Below, piece by piece: positions 17,227 through 25,965 of a stretch of DNA of 54,381 bases. The stretch's first letter is position 1. Each line of letters starts with the position of its first letter. The stretch spans positions 1 to 54,381 of the forward strand of contig CAKASQ030000018.1 in NCBI GenBank assembly GCA_916988195.3, in the 5' to 3' direction. This stretch comes from Oscillospiraceae bacterium (GTDB taxonomy: Bacteria > Bacillota > Clostridia > Oscillospirales > Oscillospiraceae). The position numbers and the translations under genes are program-made. Under the pieces are notes generated by a model. It was not told the origin of the DNA. It was given only the letters and a program-made list of their open reading frames with translations, and ran no database searches.

Positions 17227-19206
17227 TTACGATTCATAGAACTGGTCGATGGAAGCAACAAGTTCCGTGAGCACCTCGCGCACGGACTTGTTCTTAATTT
17301 GTGCGCCTGCCGTAGCTGCGTTTCCGCCGCCGCCCAGCTTTTCAAGCACGACCTGCACGTTGCACGAGCCGATCGAGCGCGCGGAGAGGAAGACCACGTC
17401 TCCGTCCGGATAGAGGACAAAGGAGGTCATGATGCCGGAGATGTTCAGAAGCTCGTCGGCGGCCTGCGCGGCGATGGTCCTCGGCACCGTATGGTCGACA
17501 GCCGCAATCGCAATTTCGTTGCGGTACAGCCGTGCCGACTGGATAATATGGTAGCGCACGATGGTCGCGTCCAGATCGTTCTGGAACAGCTTCATCACAT
17601 CGACGGTATCCGCGCCCGCCCGCCGCAAGAATGCCGCGGCCTCAAAGGTGCGCGAGCCTGTGCGCACGGAGAACTTCTTCGTATCGAGCACAATACCGGC
17701 AAGAAGCGACTGCGCCTCAATCGGGCGAATGTCCCGCTGGTCGACAGCGTACTGCAAAAGCTCGGTCACAAGCTCAGAAGCGGACGACGCGAACGGCTCA
17801 TGGAGGTTCAGAACGACCTGCTCAATGTAATCTGCCGCTCTTCTGTGGTGGTCGATGACGGCCACGCGGGGAATGGACTCCAGCAATGCGCGCGACTCAA
17901 CCTGATCGGGCCGGTTCGTATCGACGACAATGAGAAGACTCTTCGGGTCTGCCGCCACGAGCGCGTCTTCGCCAGAAATGAATGCACCGGAAAAATCGGA
18001 CGAAGCCTTGAGCTCGGCAAGCAGGCTCCCAGAGGCGTTCTTTTCCAAGTCCATGACGATCTGCGCCGTTTTTCCGCGTTTGCGGCACAGGCAGCTGATA
18101 CCGACCGCCGCGCCGAGCGCGTCTAAGTCTGCCATCTTGTGGCCCATGACGAAGACCTTGCTCGACTGGGCGATGAGCTCGGAGAGGGAACCGGCCACCA
18201 CGCGGGACTTGACTCTTGTGCGCCGCTCGGTCTCTTTGGTCCTGCCGCCGTAGAAGGCAAAATTGTACCGGTCCTTGATGACGGCCTGATCGCCGCCGCG
18301 CGAGAGCGCCATTTCGATAGAGAGATTCGCGAACGAATAGTTTTCCTCAAACGAGCTTCCGTCCTTGCCGATGCCAAGGGAGATCGTCGCGTTTACGCCC
18401 GCGGGATTCACGACGGCGCGGATCGCGTCCAGGATCGAGAACTTGCCCTCCTGAAGCCGGGAGAGGTCCTTGCTTTCAAAGAGCAGAAGATACCGGTTGC
18501 GCTCCATTTTGCGGCACAGCGCGTGAAGCCCAGTGACCCAGCCGGAGACGGCCTCGTTGATCTGTGCGTCGAGCTTCGAAATCGTCGAGTCCGGCAGATT
18601 GCTCATGAGCTCGTCGTAGTTATCAATAAGAATGACCGCCGTAATGGGGCGCGTGCGCAGAAACTCGTCGCGCACATTGAACATCTCCGTCATGTCAACA
18701 AAGAAGATGGTTGCAAGACGTACGGTCGTCTCGTCGTCCTCCGAACGGACATAGTTTCCGTAGATGCGGTATCGGCGCGCGCCGATGAGCTGGTCTCCCG
18801 GAAGCTCGCTGCGCCCCTCGCGCAGCCAGCCGGTCGTAAAGCCGGGGACAACAGCGTCCAGCGTCTGGTACTGCGTGCTGTCAGAAAGACCTGTGATGGC
18901 GTAAAAGCCGTCGTTGCCCCAGATGATCTCGCCCTCCGGCAGGCGGATGACGGCCATCGGAAACGGAGAGCCCGCATGGACGGAGATCCCTTCTGCGTCA
19001 GTTGCGCTCTGCACGTAGCGCATGAGCGCGTTTCTGCGCCGGACGGAGAGAAGACGGCTGACCACCATCACGATGACGGTCACAACCAGCTCGCCCACCG
19101 CGAGATAATACTGGTCAAAAAGCGCTGCGGCCGCCGCAAAGGCCAGCATGATCAGGCAGTACCAGAATACGCCGGGCTGCAGCAGCTTTGCAACATGCTT
19201 GTTCAT
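17227..19206 (-). CDS. gdpP: Cyclic-di-AMP phosphodiesterase GdpP (DHH family, YybT-type)
   Basis: A 659-aa membrane enzyme that hydrolyses c-di-AMP to pApA. Domain order: two membrane helices in the first 52 residues, a PAS-like domain around 75-130 (EGEIIWGNDGFYAITG), a degenerate GGDEF-like domain around 170-300, then DHH and DHHA1 domains. The DHH catalytic residues are visible in VMGHKMADLDALGAA, IVVDTNRPD and VAVIDHHRRAADYI; the DHHA1 end has the glycine-rich LGGGGNAATAGA. It heads the gdpP-rplI-dnaB-tilS-hpt-ftsH cluster. KtrA, a known c-di-AMP target in relatives, is encoded in the same window, so potassium control may link the two. Confidence 0.93.
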   Translation of the reverse strand: MNKHVAKLLQPGVFWYCLIMLAFAAAAALFDQYYLAVGELVVTVIVMVVSRLLSVRRRNALMRYVQSATDAEGISVHAGSPFPMAVIRLPEGEIIWGNDGFYAITGLSDSTQYQTLDAVVPGFTTGWLREGRSELPGDQLIGARRYRIYGNYVRSEDDETTVRLATIFFVDMTEMFNVRDEFLRTRPITAVILIDNYDELMSNLPDSTISKLDAQINEAVSGWVTGLHALCRKMERNRYLLLFESKDLSRLQEGKFSILDAIRAVVNPAGVNATISLGIGKDGSSFEENYSFANLSIEMALSRGGDQAVIKDRYNFAFYGGRTKETERRTRVKSRVVAGSLSELIAQSSKVFVMGHKMADLDALGAAVGISCLCRKRGKTAQIVMDLEKNASGSLLAELKASSDFSGAFISGEDALVAADPKSLLIVVDTNRPDQVESRALLESIPRVAVIDHHRRAADYIEQVVLNLHEPFASSASELVTELLQYAVDQRDIRPIEAQSLLAGIVLDTKKFSVRTGSRTFEAAAFLRRAGADTVDVMKLFQNDLDATIVRYHIIQSARLYRNEIAIAAVDHTVPRTIAAQAADELLNISGIMTSFVLYPDGDVVFLSARSIGSCNVQVVLEKLGGGGNAATAGAQIKNKSVREVLTELVASIDQFYES

Positions 19207-19253
19207 ACGGGTGCACGCCTCCTCTGATCAGGTCCTTCAGAATAATCATATTC

Positions 19254-19282
19254 ATTATAGCAAATCTTTCTCGTCTTTACAA
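19254..19282 (-). promoter_or_regulatory. Promoter of the gdpP cluster
   Basis: On the minus strand TTGTAA and TATAAT are spaced 17 bp apart, about 48 bp before the gdpP start codon. GAGGAGG is the ribosome site. Confidence 0.75.
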
Positions 19283-19391
19283 GCTGTGTTTGCGGCTTCC
19301 TACAGCCCAAAATGCAGAGGTTCCGCGGAGCGGTTCGTTTGGCCGGAAAGGGGCTTTTTACGGAATCGACAAAAAATAACGAAAAAATTTG

Positions 19392-19793
19392 TATACTTTT
19401 TGGAGATGCTGTGCTATACTACCATGTAGCATGAAAAGTGTGCCCATTTTTTTGAGTAGCCTCAAAGCGGCACAGACGGATTGCATTTGAGGATGCAGAC
19501 AGCCACTCGCGCTGCTTGCGGTTTGCCCGGGGCGATGGGGCGGCCGGAGCGGTACAAGAAGCACAGCCTTCGCAGACAGCCATGGAGAAATCCGACGAGA
19601 CGGGGTCGGAGAGGCCGAAGCTGTCCGCTGGAATTTGTGCGTCCTTTTGGCCTCTGCGTCAGAAAGCCCGCTTGCACGGGAAGGCACAGGAGTTTCCTGC
19701 GCCGGCATTTTTGCGCGATATTTGCGCGGCCCACACAAAAGCCGGAAACCGGACCGGCAAAACCATGAATTTTTGAAAAGAGGTATATACAAT
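19392..19793 (+). promoter_or_regulatory. Long non-coding leader of the RNase J gene
   Basis: About 370 bp before the RNase J start contain no convincing gene. Candidate -10 boxes are TATACT at 19392 and 19415, with weak -35 partners. The stretch holds several inverted repeats, for example CCTCAAA with TTTGAGG near 19463-19495 and TCCGAC with GTCGGA near 19589-19608, and ends with AAAAGAGG before the TTG start. It could be a regulated 5' untranslated region or a small RNA. I could not match it to a known RNA class. Confidence 0.35.
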
Positions 19794-21449
19794 TTGGCAG
19801 AAAAATTAAAGATCATTCCCCTTGGGGGACTCAATGAGATTGGCAAAAATATGACCGTTCTCGAATACGGCAAGGACATCATCATCATCGACTGCGGCCT
19901 CGGATTCCCCGAGGACGACATGTACGGCATCGACCTTGTCATCGCGGACATGACGTATCTGGTCAAGAATCAGGAAAAGATCCGCGGCATGTTTTTGACA
20001 CACGGCCACGAGGACCACATCGGCGGCATTCCCTATGCCATGCAGCAGTTCAACTGCCCGATCCATGGCACGCGTCTTACAGCGGGGCTTGTGAAGCTCA
20101 AGCTGGAAGAGCACCACCTCGAACGCAGGGTCAAGCTCTTTACACACGAGGCAGGTGAGGTCGTGAAGGCCGGGTGCTTCCAGGTTGAGTTCATTCATGT
20201 GAACCACTCGATCGCGGACGCGGTGGCCTTCGCGGTCAAAACGCCGGTCGGCACGCTCATCTTCTCGGGCGACTTCAAAATTGACGCGATGGCGGAGGAC
20301 GGCATGATCGACCTTGCGCGCTTCGGTCAGCTCGGAAACGAGGGCGTGCTCGCCTTCCTGTGCGACTCCACAAACGTCGAGCGCCCGGGCTTTACGCCCT
20401 CGGAGCGCAGCGTCACCGACAGCTTCGACCGCCAGTTCTCCGGCTGCCGCCAGAGAATCATCGTCACGACGTTCGCGTCCAATGCGTTCCGGCTCCAGAG
20501 CCTTCTGAACGTTGCGCACAAGCACGGAAGAAAGGTTGCGGTCACAGGCCGCAGCATGGAAAATATTTTGAAGGTCTCGACGGACCTTGGGTATCTCAAG
20601 ATTCCAAACAACACCCTTGTCGACATCAACGCCATCAAATCCCTTCCGAAGGACAAGATCGTGATCGTTTCGACAGGCTCGCAGGGCGAAAATATGTCGG
20701 CTCTATACCGTATGGCTTTTTCCGGGCACCGGCAGGTGGAAATTCAGGCGGGCGACCGCGTGATCATCTCCGCTTCGGCCATTCCCGGCAACGAAAAGTC
20801 CATCAGCAAGATCATCAACGAGCTCTACCGCAAGGGAGCCGACGTTGTCTACGATAAGCTCGAGGGCCTGCATGTCTCCGGCCATGCCTGCCAGGAAGAG
20901 CTCAAGATCATGCACGCGCTGCTGCATCCGCGCTTCTTCATTCCGCTCCACGGCGAACAGCGGCACCTGCAGGCGCACGCGCGGCTTGCGCAGTCGATGG
21001 GCATGGATGCGAAGAACATTTTCATCTCGGACATCGGTAAGGTCCTTGAGCTCACGAAGGCCACCTGCAAATGGGCGGGCACCGTTCCGGCAGGCAAGAT
21101 CCTCGTCGACGGTACGGGCGTAGGAGACGTGGGAAGCGTCGTGCTGCGTGACCGCAAGCATTTGGCGCAGGACGGCATGCTGGTCGTGGTCGTGAACCTT
21201 TCGAGCGAGGACGGAAGCGTCATCACGGGCCCCGATATTATTACCAGAGGCTTTGTCTACGTCAAGGAATCGGAAAATCTCATGGAAGAGCTCCGCGTCA
21301 TCGCCGCACACGCGATCGACCGCTGCCTTTCCGGCGGTACGCGCGACTGGAGCGCTCTGAAGGCGAATATCAAGAGTGATCTTTCGGGGTACCTCTTCAA
21401 GACCACGAAGCGCAACCCGATGATTCTCCCCGTGATCATGGAAATCTAA
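19794..21449 (+). CDS. rnjA: Ribonuclease J
   Basis: A 551-aa metallo-beta-lactamase/beta-CASP RNase with 5'-3' exo- and endonuclease activity in RNA decay and rRNA maturation. The TTG at 19794 is chosen as start: it gives LAEKLKIIPLGGLNEIGKN, the normal family N-terminus, and AAAAGAGG lies 11 nt upstream; the longer frame has no family similarity. Metal ligands are in LTHGHEDHIGG, VNHSIADA and FSGDFKID; the beta-CASP part has MSALYRMA and VSGHA. The C-terminal domain is complete. It is followed by a terminator and the rpoD promoter. Confidence 0.93.
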   Translation: MAEKLKIIPLGGLNEIGKNMTVLEYGKDIIIIDCGLGFPEDDMYGIDLVIADMTYLVKNQEKIRGMFLTHGHEDHIGGIPYAMQQFNCPIHGTRLTAGLVKLKLEEHHLERRVKLFTHEAGEVVKAGCFQVEFIHVNHSIADAVAFAVKTPVGTLIFSGDFKIDAMAEDGMIDLARFGQLGNEGVLAFLCDSTNVERPGFTPSERSVTDSFDRQFSGCRQRIIVTTFASNAFRLQSLLNVAHKHGRKVAVTGRSMENILKVSTDLGYLKIPNNTLVDINAIKSLPKDKIVIVSTGSQGENMSALYRMAFSGHRQVEIQAGDRVIISASAIPGNEKSISKIINELYRKGADVVYDKLEGLHVSGHACQEELKIMHALLHPRFFIPLHGEQRHLQAHARLAQSMGMDAKNIFISDIGKVLELTKATCKWAGTVPAGKILVDGTGVGDVGSVVLRDRKHLAQDGMLVVVVNLSSEDGSVITGPDIITRGFVYVKESENLMEELRVIAAHAIDRCLSGGTRDWSALKANIKSDLSGYLFKTTKRNPMILPVIMEI

Positions 21450-21466
21450 AAAAACTGTCAGAAAAG

Positions 21467-21503
21467 CAGAATGCCCCGCAAATAAACGGGGTATCCTGTT
21501 TTT
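21467..21503 (+). terminator. Terminator of rnjA
   Basis: CAGaATgCCCCG pairs with CGGGGtATcCTG (one mismatch, one G-U pair) and is followed by TTTTT, 18 bp after the stop codon. Confidence 0.85.
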
Positions 21504-21538
21504 CAGGAAAAAGAGACGAGAAATTTCGAAAAAACCGC

Positions 21539-21568
21539 TTGTCAAAAAAGCGGGTTGTGGTATATAAT
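21539..21568 (+). promoter_or_regulatory. Promoter of rpoD
   Basis: TTGTCA and TATAAT are spaced 18 bp apart, 66 bp before the start. CCGCTT and AAGCGG form an inverted repeat across the -35 box, a possible operator or simply chance. Confidence 0.75.
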
Positions 21569-21633
21569 GAATTGGTTGCGCGGAAAGTGTCTTTTTTCGC
21601 GCGGGATACCGCATTGAATGAGGATGAGCATAG

Positions 21634-22779
21634 ATGGCAAATGCAAAGAATACAAAGGTTCCGGCAGAAGACGCCATGACCGCGGTCAGCGCACTGATCG
21701 CAAAGGCCAAGCGGGAAGGAAGCATCCAGGCGACGGAGCTGAACGCACAGCTGGAGAAGCTGGATCTTCCGGTAGAAAAGATTGAACATATTTACGACAC
21801 GTTCGATGCGATGGGCATCCAGATCGTGAGCCCGGAGCTTGAGATCGACCTTGACGACACGGCGGACGGTCTCGGCATGAGCGACGGCGAGATCCCGATG
21901 GGCGATGAAGAGGAAGAGCTCATCGACCCCGTCGAGCTGGCGGCGGAATACAACCTCGACGACCCGGTCCGCATGTACCTCAAGGAGATCGGACAGGTGC
22001 GCTTACTCACGGCAGACGAGGAGATGGAGCTTGCCAAGCGCGTGTGCGAGGGCGATAAGGCGGCGAAGGACAAGCTGACGGAAGCAAACCTCCGTCTGGT
22101 CGTGTCGATCGCGAAAAAATACTCCGGCCGCGGACTTCACATTCTCGACCTCATTCAGGAGGGCAACACGGGCCTGATTCGCGCGGTCGATAAGTTCGAT
22201 TATACAAAGGGAAACAAATTCTCTACATATGCCACCTGGTGGATCCGGCAGGCCATTACCAGAGCCATCGCCGATCAGGCGCGGACGATCCGCGTGCCGG
22301 TGCATATGGTAGAGGTCATCAACAAGGCGACCCGCTGCAACCGCAAGCTCGTGCAGGAGCTTGGACGCGAGCCGACGCTCGAGGAGATTGCGGCGGAGCT
22401 GAATCTTCCAATCGAGAAGATCATCGAGGCAAACCGCACGGCGGCCGATACGCTGTCTCTGGACATGCCCGTCGGCGACGAAGAGGACACGACCATCGGC
22501 TCGTTCGTCGAGGACGACAACACCCCGGGGCCCGCGGACGCAACGTCCAACGCGCTTCTTTCGGAGGCGCTGACGGAGATTCTCGGCACGCTCACCGAGC
22601 GCGAGGCGGACGTTCTCAAGATGCGCTTCGGCATGTATGACGGCCGGACGCACACCCTCGAGGAGGTCGGCCAGATCTTCGGCGTGACGCGCGAGCGTAT
22701 CCGTCAGATCGAGAACAAGGCCATCCGCAAGCTGCGCCATCCGTCGCGTGCAAAAAAAATCAAGGATTTCTATTGCTGA
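21634..22779 (+). CDS. rpoD: Primary RNA polymerase sigma factor SigA/RpoD
   Basis: A 381-aa vegetative sigma-70. Region 1.1 is acidic and occupies about the first 95 residues. Region 1.2 reads [17 protein letters not shown]. Region 2 holds [35 protein letters not shown] and [17 protein letters not shown], which bind core enzyme and the -10 box. Region 3 and region 4.2 ([19 protein letters not shown]) complete it. The usual partner dnaG is not directly upstream here; rnjA is instead. Most promoters noted in this window match its TTGACA/TATAAT consensus with 16-18 bp spacing. Confidence 0.96.
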   Translation: MANAKNTKVPAEDAMTAVSALIAKAKREGSIQATELNAQLEKLDLPVEKIEHIYDTFDAMGIQIVSPELEIDLDDTADGLGMSDGEIPMGDEEEELIDPVELAAEYNLDDPVRMYLKEIGQVRLLTADEEMELAKRVCEGDKAAKDKLTEANLRLVVSIAKKYSGRGLHILDLIQEGNTGLIRAVDKFDYTKGNKFSTYATWWIRQAITRAIADQARTIRVPVHMVEVINKATRCNRKLVQELGREPTLEEIAAELNLPIEKIIEANRTAADTLSLDMPVGDEEDTTIGSFVEDDNTPGPADATSNALLSEALTEILGTLTEREADVLKMRFGMYDGRTHTLEEVGQIFGVTRERIRQIENKAIRKLRHPSRAKKIKDFYC

Positions 22780-22786
22780 ACAAAAG

Positions 22787-22813
22787 CCCGGGGACAAAGC
22801 GTCTCCGGGTTTT
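22787..22813 (+). terminator. Terminator of rpoD
   Basis: CCCGGGGAC and GTCTCCGGG form a 9-bp stem (one G-U pair) around AAAGC, followed by TTTT. Confidence 0.85.
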
Positions 22814-22843
22814 GCCGCGTTTCGCCGTTTTTTTCGCGAAGGC

Positions 22844-22872
22844 TTGATATTCTTACCAGACGATGGTAGAAT
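22844..22872 (+). promoter_or_regulatory. Promoter of ktrB-ktrA
   Basis: TTGATA and TAGAAT are spaced 17 bp apart, about 80 bp before the TTG start of ktrB. Confidence 0.7.
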
Positions 22873-22950
22873 AGAGCATCTTTCATTTCTTAATTTTAAT
22901 GTAGTTTTATGCAGCGCGCCAAATTGGCGCTGGTTTTGGGAGGATTCTCT

Positions 22951-24330
22951 TTGTCCGATAGGCTGCGGGCGCTTGCCGCCTCGATTCAAAGGCCGTTTCG
23001 CAGGATGCGGCCGCCGCAGATTGTCGTGCTGGTGTTTCTGGCGCTGGTGCTGACGGGAAGTGCGATTTTATGCCTGCCGGTCTGCTCGAAGTCCGCAGAG
23101 CCGACAAGGTTCCTGACGGCGCTGTTTACCGCAACGTCCGCCACGTGTGTGACCGGCCTCATTCCGGTTGACACGGGGACATACTGGAGTACGTTCGGAC
23201 AGGTTGTCATTATCCTGCTTATTCAGCTGGGCGGCCTCGGCTTCATGACCGTTTCAACCATTTTCTTTCTCGCGCTCCGGCGGCGCATTGGTCTTAGGCA
23301 GCGGATGGTTCTGGCGCAGGGTCTCGGCGTGAGCTCGATGAGCGGCGTGGTGCGCTACGTGCGCAACGTGATTTTGGGTACCTTTTGCGTCGAGGGCGCG
23401 GGCGCGTTGATCCTCTTTTTCCGGTTCCTGCCGGAATTTGGCGCGGGAACGGCTCTATGGTACGGCGTGTTCCATTCGATTTCCGCGTTCTGCAATGCAG
23501 GCTTTGACATTCTGGCGGATGTTTCCTACGGCGGAAGCGTCGCGCGGTACGTAACGGACCCGGTCGTGAACCTCACGCTGATGGCCTTGATCGTGATCGG
23601 AAGCCTCGGCTTTTCTGTCTGGGGCGAGATTCGTCATACAAGAAGGTTTTCGAGGCTTTCGGTCTATGCGCGGCTTGCGATTCTGATTACGATCTGTCTG
23701 ATTTTCGGCGGCGGCGCGCTGTTTGCGCTGCTGGAGTGGAACAATCCGGGAACGATCGGGAATCTCACGCCAGGCGGGAAAATCCTTGCCTCGCTCTTCC
23801 AATCGGTAACGCTCCGCACGGCGGGCTTTGCCAGCTTCAATCAGGATGCGCTGACGGAAGCCTCTAAAGTGCTTTCTGATCTTCTGATGTTCGTGGGCGG
23901 CTCGTCCGGGTCAACGGCAGGCGGTGTGAAGACGGTGACGATGGGGCTTGTGATCCTGTCCGCTGTCAGTACGATGCGCGGCAGAAGACAGGTGACGGTG
24001 TTCGGCCGGTCCATTTCACAGGAGGATATTGCAAACGCGGTTTCCATTGCGCTTCTGGTGATGGGGCTGTCGCTTCTCGGCGCGGCGGTCATCACGGTGT
24101 GTGACGGGTGCAGCTTTATGAACGCCATTTACGAGACGATTTCCGCGCTTTGCACGGTGGGACTCACGACCGGCATCACGCCGACGCTTTGCACAGCCTC
24201 AAAGCTCATTTTGATCGTCTTCATGTTCTTTGGCCGCGTCGGCATTATGACCATCGGCGTCGGCTTTATGATGGGCGACCGCGCGAAAGAGCGCGTGCAG
24301 TATGCCCAGACCAAGGTTATGATCGGTTAA
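22951..24330 (+). CDS. ktrB: KtrB/TrkH-type potassium channel subunit
   Basis: A 459-aa membrane protein of the SKT superfamily that moves K+ (with Na+ in some members) across the cell membrane. The TTG start at 22951 has GGGAGG 7 nt upstream; a longer ATG frame has none. Four pore-loop repeats are visible, each with the conserved filter glycine: TATSATCVTGL, SISAFCNAGFD, SVTLRTAGFA and TISALCTVGLT. Each is flanked by hydrophobic helices. The gating loop in the middle of repeat 3 contains GGSSGSTAGGVKT, typical of KtrB. It is followed after 21 bp by its cytoplasmic gating partner ktrA. Confidence 0.92.
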   Translation: MSDRLRALAASIQRPFRRMRPPQIVVLVFLALVLTGSAILCLPVCSKSAEPTRFLTALFTATSATCVTGLIPVDTGTYWSTFGQVVIILLIQLGGLGFMTVSTIFFLALRRRIGLRQRMVLAQGLGVSSMSGVVRYVRNVILGTFCVEGAGALILFFRFLPEFGAGTALWYGVFHSISAFCNAGFDILADVSYGGSVARYVTDPVVNLTLMALIVIGSLGFSVWGEIRHTRRFSRLSVYARLAILITICLIFGGGALFALLEWNNPGTIGNLTPGGKILASLFQSVTLRTAGFASFNQDALTEASKVLSDLLMFVGGSSGSTAGGVKTVTMGLVILSAVSTMRGRRQVTVFGRSISQEDIANAVSIALLVMGLSLLGAAVITVCDGCSFMNAIYETISALCTVGLTTGITPTLCTASKLILIVFMFFGRVGIMTIGVGFMMGDRAKERVQYAQTKVMIG

Positions 24331-24351
24331 GCGCCGGATAGGAGATAGAAT

Positions 24352-24999
24352 ATGAAAAAATCGTATGTTGTCATCGGTATGGGGCGGTTCGGCACGAGTG
24401 TAGCAGAGCGGCTATATGAGCTCGGGAACGAAGTGCTTGCCATTGATACGGACCCCGATAAGGTGCAGCGCATGGAGTCAAAAGTCACCTGCGCGGTGGT
24501 TGCGGACGCGCGGGACGAAGAGGTTCTGCGCTCGCTCGGAGCGAGAAGCTGCGACTGCGCGGTGGTCGCCATCGGCTCTGATTTGGCGACCTGTATCATC
24601 GCGACCTTGAATCTGAAAGATCTTGGTGTGCCGCAGGTTATCTGCAAGGCGACCGACGAGCTGCGCAAAAAGGCGCTCGAAAAGGTGGGAGCTGACCGCG
24701 TGGTTATCCCAGAGCGCGAGACGGGGATCAAGCTGGCGCAGGCTATCACGTCGTCGAGCATTCTCGATTTCATTGAGCTTTCCAAGGACTGCGGCATTGC
24801 CGAGATCCATACGCCGGAGAGCTGGTTTGGAAAGACGCTGCGCGAGCTCAACATTCGCGCAAAGCTGGGCGTGAATATCATCGCCATCCGCCACGACGGA
24901 AAGATCGAGGTCGCCCCGGGCGCGGACTTTGCGCTGAAGGAAAACACGGTGCTTGTCGTTCTCGGCACAAACGACAAGCTGGCAAAGCTCAAGCCATGA
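24352..24999 (+). CDS. ktrA: KtrA/TrkA-type potassium uptake regulatory subunit
   Basis: A 215-aa cytoplasmic ring-forming regulator of the KtrB channel. The RCK_N domain begins with the nucleotide-binding Rossmann motif VIGMGRFGTS, acidic D in AIDTD, and CAVVADARDE. The RCK_C domain spans about residues 135-215 and ends in VLVVLGTNDKLAKL. RCK_C domains of KtrA proteins bind c-di-AMP in related bacteria, which fits with gdpP in this window. The ATG follows AGGAG. The stop overlaps the start of the rRNA methyltransferase by ATGA. Confidence 0.93.
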   Translation: MKKSYVVIGMGRFGTSVAERLYELGNEVLAIDTDPDKVQRMESKVTCAVVADARDEEVLRSLGARSCDCAVVAIGSDLATCIIATLNLKDLGVPQVICKATDELRKKALEKVGADRVVIPERETGIKLAQAITSSSILDFIELSKDCGIAEIHTPESWFGKTLRELNIRAKLGVNIIAIRHDGKIEVAPGADFALKENTVLVVLGTNDKLAKLKP

Positions 25000-25754
25000 A
25001 GCAGGAGCATATTACAAGCCGCCAGAACCCGCTTCTGGTGCACATCCGAAAGCTTGCCTCGTCCAGAAGCTACCGGAAGACCTGCGGCGAATTTGTCGCC
25101 GAGGGGACGAAGCTGTTAGAGGAAGCGGCAAAATGGTGGCCGGACCTGCGAACGGTCGTGTGCCGCGAGGATGTCCCATTACGGAACCTGCCGGACACGG
25201 TGCGTGTCGTAACGGTGCCGGAGGATGTACTCAAGAGCGTCTCGACCGTCGACACGCCGCAGGGCGCGATGTTCGTGTGCGGCCTGCCCGAGAAGACGAA
25301 GGCAGAGCTTATCCCCGGGACGCTGCTGTTAGACGGCATTCAGGACCCCGGAAACCTTGGCACAATGCTAAGAACCGCCGACGCGCTGGGTGTGCCGGTG
25401 GCGCTTCTGGACGGCTGCGCCGACCCCTACAGCTATAAAACCGTGCGCGCGTCGATGGGCGCGGTGTTCCGCATGGCGGTTCCGCAGATCACGGAGGAAG
25501 AGGCACTGGCGCAGTGTAAAGAGAAAAAACTTATGTTAACTGTTACCGCCTTAAATGAGCAGGCGGTCGATATCCGGAGCGCAGACCTCTCTAACGCCGT
25601 TGCCGTCATCGGAAGCGAGGGACAGGGCGTTCGCAAATCGATTTTGGACGCGGCGGAACAAAGTGTGATCATTCCCATGCAGCCGCACTGCGAGTCGCTC
25701 AACGCAGCCATTGCGGCGGCAATTGTCATGTGGCAGATGAAAAACGGGAACTGA
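24996..25754 (+). CDS. TrmH/SpoU-family RNA 2'-O-methyltransferase
   Basis: A 252-aa SPOUT methyltransferase. The N-terminal substrate-binding domain reads ITSRQNPLLVHIRKLASSR and FVAEGTKLLEEA, the RlmB/TsnR style. The three knot motifs are present: DGIQDPGNLGTMLRTADA (with the catalytic Asn and Arg), VIGSEGQG and the final ESLNAAIAAAIVMWQ. These enzymes methylate ribose in 23S rRNA or tRNA using SAM; the exact site is not readable. Its 4-bp overlap with ktrA shows translational coupling, probably without functional meaning. A MITE-like repeat follows. Confidence 0.9.
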   Translation: MKQEHITSRQNPLLVHIRKLASSRSYRKTCGEFVAEGTKLLEEAAKWWPDLRTVVCREDVPLRNLPDTVRVVTVPEDVLKSVSTVDTPQGAMFVCGLPEKTKAELIPGTLLLDGIQDPGNLGTMLRTADALGVPVALLDGCADPYSYKTVRASMGAVFRMAVPQITEEEALAQCKEKKLMLTVTALNEQAVDIRSADLSNAVAVIGSEGQGVRKSILDAAEQSVIIPMQPHCESLNAAIAAAIVMWQMKNGN

Positions 25755-25766
25755 GAAGCGGGTAAT

Positions 25767-25932
25767 TAGGGTGTATTCTTCCAACTCCCAACGCACCCGG
25801 ACAGCGGGCCTTTTAGCGGTGCGCCGCGTCATTTTTCCTTGAAATACGTCAGTATTCCTGCAAAAAAATGTCTTGCGCAACGCAAAAATCCCTCGCTGCC
25901 GGTCACATCGTGAGTTGGAAGAATACACCCTA
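25767..25932. mobile_element. MITE-like palindromic repeat element of 166 bp
   Basis: The element is bounded by perfect 21-bp terminal inverted repeats: the left one starts TAGGGTGTATTC and the right one ends GAATACACCCTA. The outermost TA on both sides could be a TA target duplication, as made by IS630/mariner-type transposases. The 124-bp interior has no convincing gene and contains no transposase, so it would need one in trans. It lies between the rRNA methyltransferase and dprA, replacing what would otherwise be a short gap. Confidence 0.7.
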
Positions 25933-25965
25933 GAATCGGGAATTTAAGAAACGGAGGATGGACGG

